From Ignavibacteria bacterium (GTDB lineage Bacteria; Bacteroidota; Ignavibacteria; Tepidaquicellales; OLB5): 19,442 nucleotides of DNA. Location of the stretch: positions 1-19,442 of the forward strand of contig JAPUEV010000202.1 of assembly GCA_027492415.1 (NCBI GenBank), given 5' to 3'. A program made the translations under genes and the position numbers. Shown here piece after piece: positions 16,180 through 19,442 of this stretch. The notes under the pieces are model-generated. The model made no database searches and was not told the origin of the DNA. It saw nothing but the letters and a program-made list of their open reading frames with translations. Position 1 is the stretch's first letter. Each line of letters begins with the position of its first letter.

Positions 16180-16233
16180 CCCCTCCTTCTTAAAGGAGGG
16201 GAAGAAATCCGGCGGCAGCCGGATTGTGGGGTG
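16180..16233. repeat. Double palindrome, CCCCTCC family
   Basis: The first stem is CCCCTCCTT (16180-16188) with AAGGAGGGG (16193-16201). The second is AATCCGGC (16206-16213) with GCCGGATT (16218-16225). GTGGGGTGGT follows. It resembles the element at 2258-2293 and is probably a second copy from the same dispersed intergenic family. It lies between the channel and the aldo/keto reductase gene. There is no T-run. Confidence 0.65.
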
Positions 16234-16316
16234 GTATCTCTTTTAAAAACTTTTTGAATTACATCTATTAAAATATATTGATAATTTTGTAACTCCATAA
16301 AAATTTAAAGTATAAT

Positions 16317-17837
16317 ATGATCAAATCACGCGCACTTGCTGAAAATACCAAAGATTTCACAGAAAAATACCCTGCCCTGCTGTATAAACCGCTTGGCAAA
16401 ACGGGGCTGAATGTATCAGCATGCGGCTTTGGCGCTTACAGGGTTGATTACAGGGTAAGGGAACATTATGAAGCACTTGAATATGCAATATCACAGGGTA
16501 TCAACCTGATAGATACATCAGCAAACTACTCAGATGGCGGCAGCGAAATATTGATCGGCAATGTGCTTGCTGATATGATTGAGTCAGAAAAAATTTTACG
16601 CGAGGAAATTGTAATAGTCTCTAAAGGCGGTTACCTGCAGGGAAAGAATCTTGAAGCTGCAAAACAAATGAAGGAAGACGGCAAGGGTTATAAAGAAATC
16701 ACAGAATACGCAGATACAATCTGGCACTGCATTCACCCTGATTTCCTTAAAGACCAGATAACACTTTCGCTTGAGCGCATGAAGCTTGAAACTATTGATG
16801 TTTACCTGCTTCATAACCCTGAATATTTCCTCGACTCCCCGCTTGCAAAAGATCTTGAGCTTGATGAGCTAAGGCATGAATATTACGTTCGCATCAAAAA
16901 AGCGTTCGCTTATCTTGAAGAAGAAGTCAAAGCCGGAAGGATTAGCTATTACGGAATATCATCTAATTCTTTCGTTAAGTCTTCGGAAGACCCCGTGTTC
17001 ACATCGCTAAAAAGCTGTGTAGATGCTTCAAATGAAATTTCCGAAGATAATAATTTTTATGTAATAGAGCTGCCCCTGAACCTGCTTGAAAAAGGCGCAT
17101 TGATAAATAAGAACCAGGTGGGTGATTCATTTAATGTTCTGGAGTATGCTTATGAATCAGAGCTTGGGGTACTTGTAAACCGTCCGCTTAACGCGCTGGG
17201 TGAAGGCAAATTAACAAGGCTGGCTGATTTCCCTGTAGATAATGAGCTTGCTAAGCTTGATGAAACCCAGATAATTGCGGAAATAAACCTGCTTGACCTG
17301 ATGGAAGAGGATTTTTCAAAGGATTACCTTGATGTACTTGATCTTTCAAAAGAAAACCGTGAGGCAGTAAGTTATTTCCTGAAAGCGGGACAGCTGCTGA
17401 AGGAAAACTGGAAAAGCTTCGGCTCGATGGAAAGCTTTAACGATATCAAGAAGCAGTTCCTTATACCCCGGGTAAATTTTGCGATCAGTACGCTGGTGAG
17501 ATCACCCAACATGACAGAAGAGATGAAAGATAAGCTTGATAAGATAGCAAAGCAGACAAATAAATTAATGAGCGTTATGGATAGCCTTTACGGAATGCTT
17601 GCCAACCTGCGCTCAAAGGACCTGCATGTAAAGCTTAACACCAGCGTTGATAGATCAGAAGCTGACATGTTTAAAGAGCTTTCTCTTTCACAAAAAGCTA
17701 TTCTTTATGTTAATTCACTTAAAGAAGTAAGCTGTACTCTGGTTGGTATGCGCCAGCAAAAATATGTTGATGATGTTATCGCGGCATTAAGCTCCCCCGT
17801 GCTGGCAGATGCCCGGGAAAAGTTTAAGGAGATTTAA
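16317..17837 (+). CDS. Enlarged aldo/keto reductase family protein
   Basis: The product has 506 residues against about 280-350 for a typical family member. The core opens with LLYKPLGKTGLNVSACGFGAY. The catalytic tetrad can be placed at D66 (LIDTSANY), Y71, K103 (VSKGGY) and H166 (YLLHNPEY). YYGISSNSF follows, and near the end SCTLVGMRQQKYVDDVI matches the usual C-terminal AKR segment at about 480-497. The extra length sits in two places: an insertion between K103 and H166, and a mostly helical block at about 320-465 placed before the final AKR segment. NAD(P)H-dependent carbonyl reduction is inferred; the substrate is unknown. The first 20 residues lie outside the barrel. No ribosome site is visible before ATG 16317. 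The gene is convergent with the lipoprotein gene across 47 bases. Confidence 0.87.
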   Translation: MIKSRALAENTKDFTEKYPALLYKPLGKTGLNVSACGFGAYRVDYRVREHYEALEYAISQGINLIDTSANYSDGGSEILIGNVLADMIESEKILREEIVIVSKGGYLQGKNLEAAKQMKEDGKGYKEITEYADTIWHCIHPDFLKDQITLSLERMKLETIDVYLLHNPEYFLDSPLAKDLELDELRHEYYVRIKKAFAYLEEEVKAGRISYYGISSNSFVKSSEDPVFTSLKSCVDASNEISEDNNFYVIELPLNLLEKGALINKNQVGDSFNVLEYAYESELGVLVNRPLNALGEGKLTRLADFPVDNELAKLDETQIIAEINLLDLMEEDFSKDYLDVLDLSKENREAVSYFLKAGQLLKENWKSFGSMESFNDIKKQFLIPRVNFAISTLVRSPNMTEEMKDKLDKIAKQTNKLMSVMDSLYGMLANLRSKDLHVKLNTSVDRSEADMFKELSLSQKAILYVNSLKEVSCTLVGMRQQKYVDDVIAALSSPVLADAREKFKEI

Positions 17838-17884
17838 TTTTACTTGCACGCCTTTCATGAGGCTCAGGGTGAGGTAAACTAGTT

Positions 17885-18412
17885 TCACTTCACAACTATC
17901 TGTTTTGGATTATTTAAAATGATCTGGGCTTTTTCTTTATACATAGATACCCTGCCGGTTACTTCAACATCTTTACTCTTATATTTTACTATATCAGGGA
18001 AGTCACCGAACTTGCTGGCAAAAATCACGGCAGTAAACGGGTTCTTTGGGAATTTCTCAACAAAATTCAGATAAGCCACCTTATCAGACTGGTATACATC
18101 GGCTACAAAGCCTTTAACGGTAACAGTCTTACCGTTATAACTGCCAGCCTCAAGCGGCGATATAACGGCAACCGGTTTTTCATTGGTAAAGTTACTGCCT
18201 TTATATTCATCTGTTCTGTTGGTTGGATTTTGTTTTACAGAATCACCGGTGTTTTCCTTCTTTTCCTCTTTCTTAGGCTCATCGTTTTTCATCTCCTCGG
18301 TTTTATTCTGACCCGTATTATCATCGGTAAACTCAGGCTTTTTTTCTTTGCTGCATGAGGTAAATATTAACGCTGTTAACAATACAAAAAGTACGGCTGT
18401 AAGATTTTTCAT
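17885..18412 (-). CDS. Lipoprotein with OB-fold-like domain
   Basis: I place the start at ATG 18412 (MKNLTAVLF), giving 175 residues. An in-frame ATG at 18463 would add 17 residues that overlap a terminator (18453-18483) and spoil the signal peptide. The signal LTAVLFVLLTALIFTSC ends in a lipobox with C20, so the protein is likely lipidated and membrane-anchored. A very charged low-complexity linker (about 21-75, rich in Lys, Glu, Asp and Asn) follows. Residues about 90-175 (GKTVTVKGFVADVY, then AYLNFVEKFP, FTAVIFA, KDVEVTGRVSMY, IILNNPKQIVV) have the strand order of an OB-fold domain of the nucleic-acid-binding or tRNA anticodon type. In a periplasmic lipoprotein the ligand need not be nucleic acid. 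Function unknown. Confidence 0.8.
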   Translation of the reverse strand: MKNLTAVLFVLLTALIFTSCSKEKKPEFTDDNTGQNKTEEMKNDEPKKEEKKENTGDSVKQNPTNRTDEYKGSNFTNEKPVAVISPLEAGSYNGKTVTVKGFVADVYQSDKVAYLNFVEKFPKNPFTAVIFASKFGDFPDIVKYKSKDVEVTGRVSMYKEKAQIILNNPKQIVVK

Positions 18413-18452
18413 ATCTAATGATTTTAGTTTATTTATTGCTGCTCTGATAAAT

Positions 18453-18483
18453 AAAAAACCCATAATCTTTTTAAGATCATGGG
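18453..18483 (-). terminator. Terminator downstream of pyruvate, phosphate dikinase gene
   Basis: On the minus strand CCCATGATCTT and AAGATTATGGG pair over 11 positions with one internal mismatch around a short A loop, followed by TTTTTTATTT. It lies between the dikinase stop at 18600 and the lipoprotein start at 18412. Confidence 0.8.
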
Positions 18484-18559
18484 CTTGTAAAAATATATAA
18501 ATTATTCTATGAATTCAATGATTAAGGTTTAATATTAATAAAAAATAATTACTTGTACA

Positions 18560-18591
18560 TTGCAGAGTCTCTTCGAAGAAGGACTCTGCAA
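18560..18591. repeat. GCAGAGTC palindrome, best-preserved copy
   Basis: TTGCAGAGTC (18560-18569) pairs perfectly with GACTCTGCAA (18582-18591) and the centre, TCTTCGAAGA, is itself palindromic. The arms match those at 2308-2345 and 2405-2443. It begins 9 bases after the dikinase stop codon, upstream of the terminator. Confidence 0.7.
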
Positions 18592-18599
18592 TAAATATA

Positions 18600-19442
18600 T
18601 TATTTTCTCTTTCTGCCTTTAACCGCGGTCTTCTTAACCGCTTTTTTAACAGCTGTTTTTTTCTTTGCCGGCTTTACCGTTTTTTTAACAGGTTTCTTTG
18701 CAGCTGGCATTACATCGTCATACATCAAATGCGCCTGTGCTGCAGAAAGCCTTGCTATGGGTAAACGGAAAGGTGAACAGCTTACATAATCCAGCCCCGC
18801 TTTATGGCAGAAATGGATCGTCCTGGGGTCGCCGCCGTGCTCACCGCAAATACCTACTTTAAGCTTCGGCTTTACGCTTCTGCCTTTATCAACAGCTATT
18901 TTAACCAGTTCAGCAACTGCGCTATCTATAGAAATGAACGGGTCACCGGGTATGATCTCTTTTTCAACGTAATACGGCAGGAATGTACCTGAGTCATCAC
19001 GTGATAGTCCCATAGTCAGCTGGGTCAGGTCATTGGTACCGAACGAAAAGAACTCGGCAACTTCCGCAACTTCATCAGCGGTCAATGCTGCCCTGGGTAC
19101 TTCTATCATTGTTCCAACGTGATATTCAAACTTAATTCCTGTTTCGTTCATTACATCATTTGCAATTTTCCTTACAACCTTAGTCTGGTTGCTAAGCTCT
19201 TTTGCGTAACCTATTAGCGGTATCATCACTTCGGGCTTAACATGTATGCCTTCTTTTTTTACCTGTGCAGCGGCAGTGAAAATTGCGCGAACCTGCATTG
19301 CGGTAATTTCGGGGTAAACTATTCCAAGCCTGCAGCCCCTGTGTCCCATCATCGGGTTGAATTCATGCAGAAGCTCTACCTTGGCTTTTATATCATCATA
19401 TGTCTTGCCAACTTTTATTGCAAGCTCCCTTTGTTCATCTTC
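18600..19442 (-). CDS. ppdK: Pyruvate, phosphate dikinase, C-terminal part, with lysine-rich tail; N-terminus cut by window edge
   Basis: The frame runs to the right edge without a start; the in-frame ATG at 19352 is internal, as 30 more family-like codons precede it (ending LLHEFNP). The 280 residues visible are the C-terminal PEP/pyruvate-binding barrel: MMGHRGCRLGI, a metal-ligand region IEVPRAALTADEVA with FFSFGTNDLTQ, and CGEHGGDP, which holds the catalytic cysteine. The enzyme interconverts pyruvate, ATP and phosphate with PEP, AMP and pyrophosphate in the cytoplasm. The family normally ends shortly after RLPIARLSAAQA. Here 34 more residues follow (18603-18704), with 15 Lys and 2 Arg among Ala, Val, Thr and Pro, like a histone H1 or AlgP tail. 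A palindrome and a terminator lie downstream. Confidence 0.93.
   Translation of the reverse strand, partial: EDEQRELAIKVGKTYDDIKAKVELLHEFNPMMGHRGCRLGIVYPEITAMQVRAIFTAAAQVKKEGIHVKPEVMIPLIGYAKELSNQTKVVRKIANDVMNETGIKFEYHVGTMIEVPRAALTADEVAEVAEFFSFGTNDLTQLTMGLSRDDSGTFLPYYVEKEIIPGDPFISIDSAVAELVKIAVDKGRSVKPKLKVGICGEHGGDPRTIHFCHKAGLDYVSCSPFRLPIARLSAAQAHLMYDDVMPAAKKPVKKTVKPAKKKTAVKKAVKKTAVKGRKRK

Noticed and set aside
16253..16289. Bacteroidota-type promoter (TTTG and TAATTTTG) before the aldo/keto reductase gene
   Set aside because: The second box fits TAnnTTTG, but the gap of 25 bases is longer than usual, the region is AT-rich, and it is not certain that this lineage uses that promoter type.
17838..17884. 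Possible terminator between the convergent aldo/keto reductase and lipoprotein genes
   Set aside because: The gap contains half of an ACCCTGAA-like palindrome but no convincing stem followed by a T-run.
18413..18463. Upstream start for the OB-domain lipoprotein
   Set aside because: The added 17 residues overlap the terminator stem and would push the lipoprotein signal away from the N-terminus.

Overview
The window looks like a chromosomal stretch from a non-photosynthetic member of the Bacteroidota/Chlorobiota/Ignavibacteriota group. It is AT-rich. Seven neighbouring genes encode secreted proteins that all end in a type IX secretion (T9SS) type A sorting domain (YPNPFNP near its start, KxMxLxK at the very end). 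Shine-Dalgarno sites are sparse, three genes appear to start at TTG, and the gaps carry the short GC-rich palindromes common in these genomes. Lineage is an inference; there is no rRNA or other marker here, and no T9SS machinery gene.

Layout. 1-2121 (-): most of a secreted helix-hairpin-helix protein with a probable outer-membrane barrel, cut by the left edge. 2122-2652: a 531-base gap packed with palindromic repeats, a terminator, and a 44-base tandem repeat that copies the 3' end of the next gene. 2653-6010 (-): three Omp28/thioredoxin-like secreted proteins, each with its own terminator. 6166-9115 (-): two secreted beta-propeller proteins (YCF48/BNR type and SBBP type). 9270-11660 (+): a secreted M6-like metallopeptidase, divergent from the propellers. 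11737-13584 (-): a fourth thioredoxin-like protein, enlarged with Ig-like and InlB-like repeats, convergent with the peptidase across a shared terminator. 13776-16097 (+): a small CARDB-like protein followed by a CASTOR/POLLUX-type ion channel. 16317-17837 (+): an enlarged aldo/keto reductase. 17885-18412 (-): a lipoprotein with an OB-like domain. 18600-19442 (-): the C-terminal part of pyruvate, phosphate dikinase carrying a lysine-rich, histone H1-like tail, cut by the right edge.

How it fits together. The central 11 kb is a cargo island: seven proteins with Sec signals and the same C-terminal sorting tag, four with CxxC thioredoxin-like motifs, one a protease and two propellers. They probably act at or outside the cell surface, but no shared pathway can be proved from sequence. 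The right-hand third is ordinary core metabolism and ion transport.

The most unusual signal is at 2496-2664. Four tandem hairpin units lie at the 3' end of an Omp28-like gene. Differences between the gene-terminal unit and the downstream copies are compensatory in the stem and at the same time synonymous in a Leu-Ile-Lys-stop reading.
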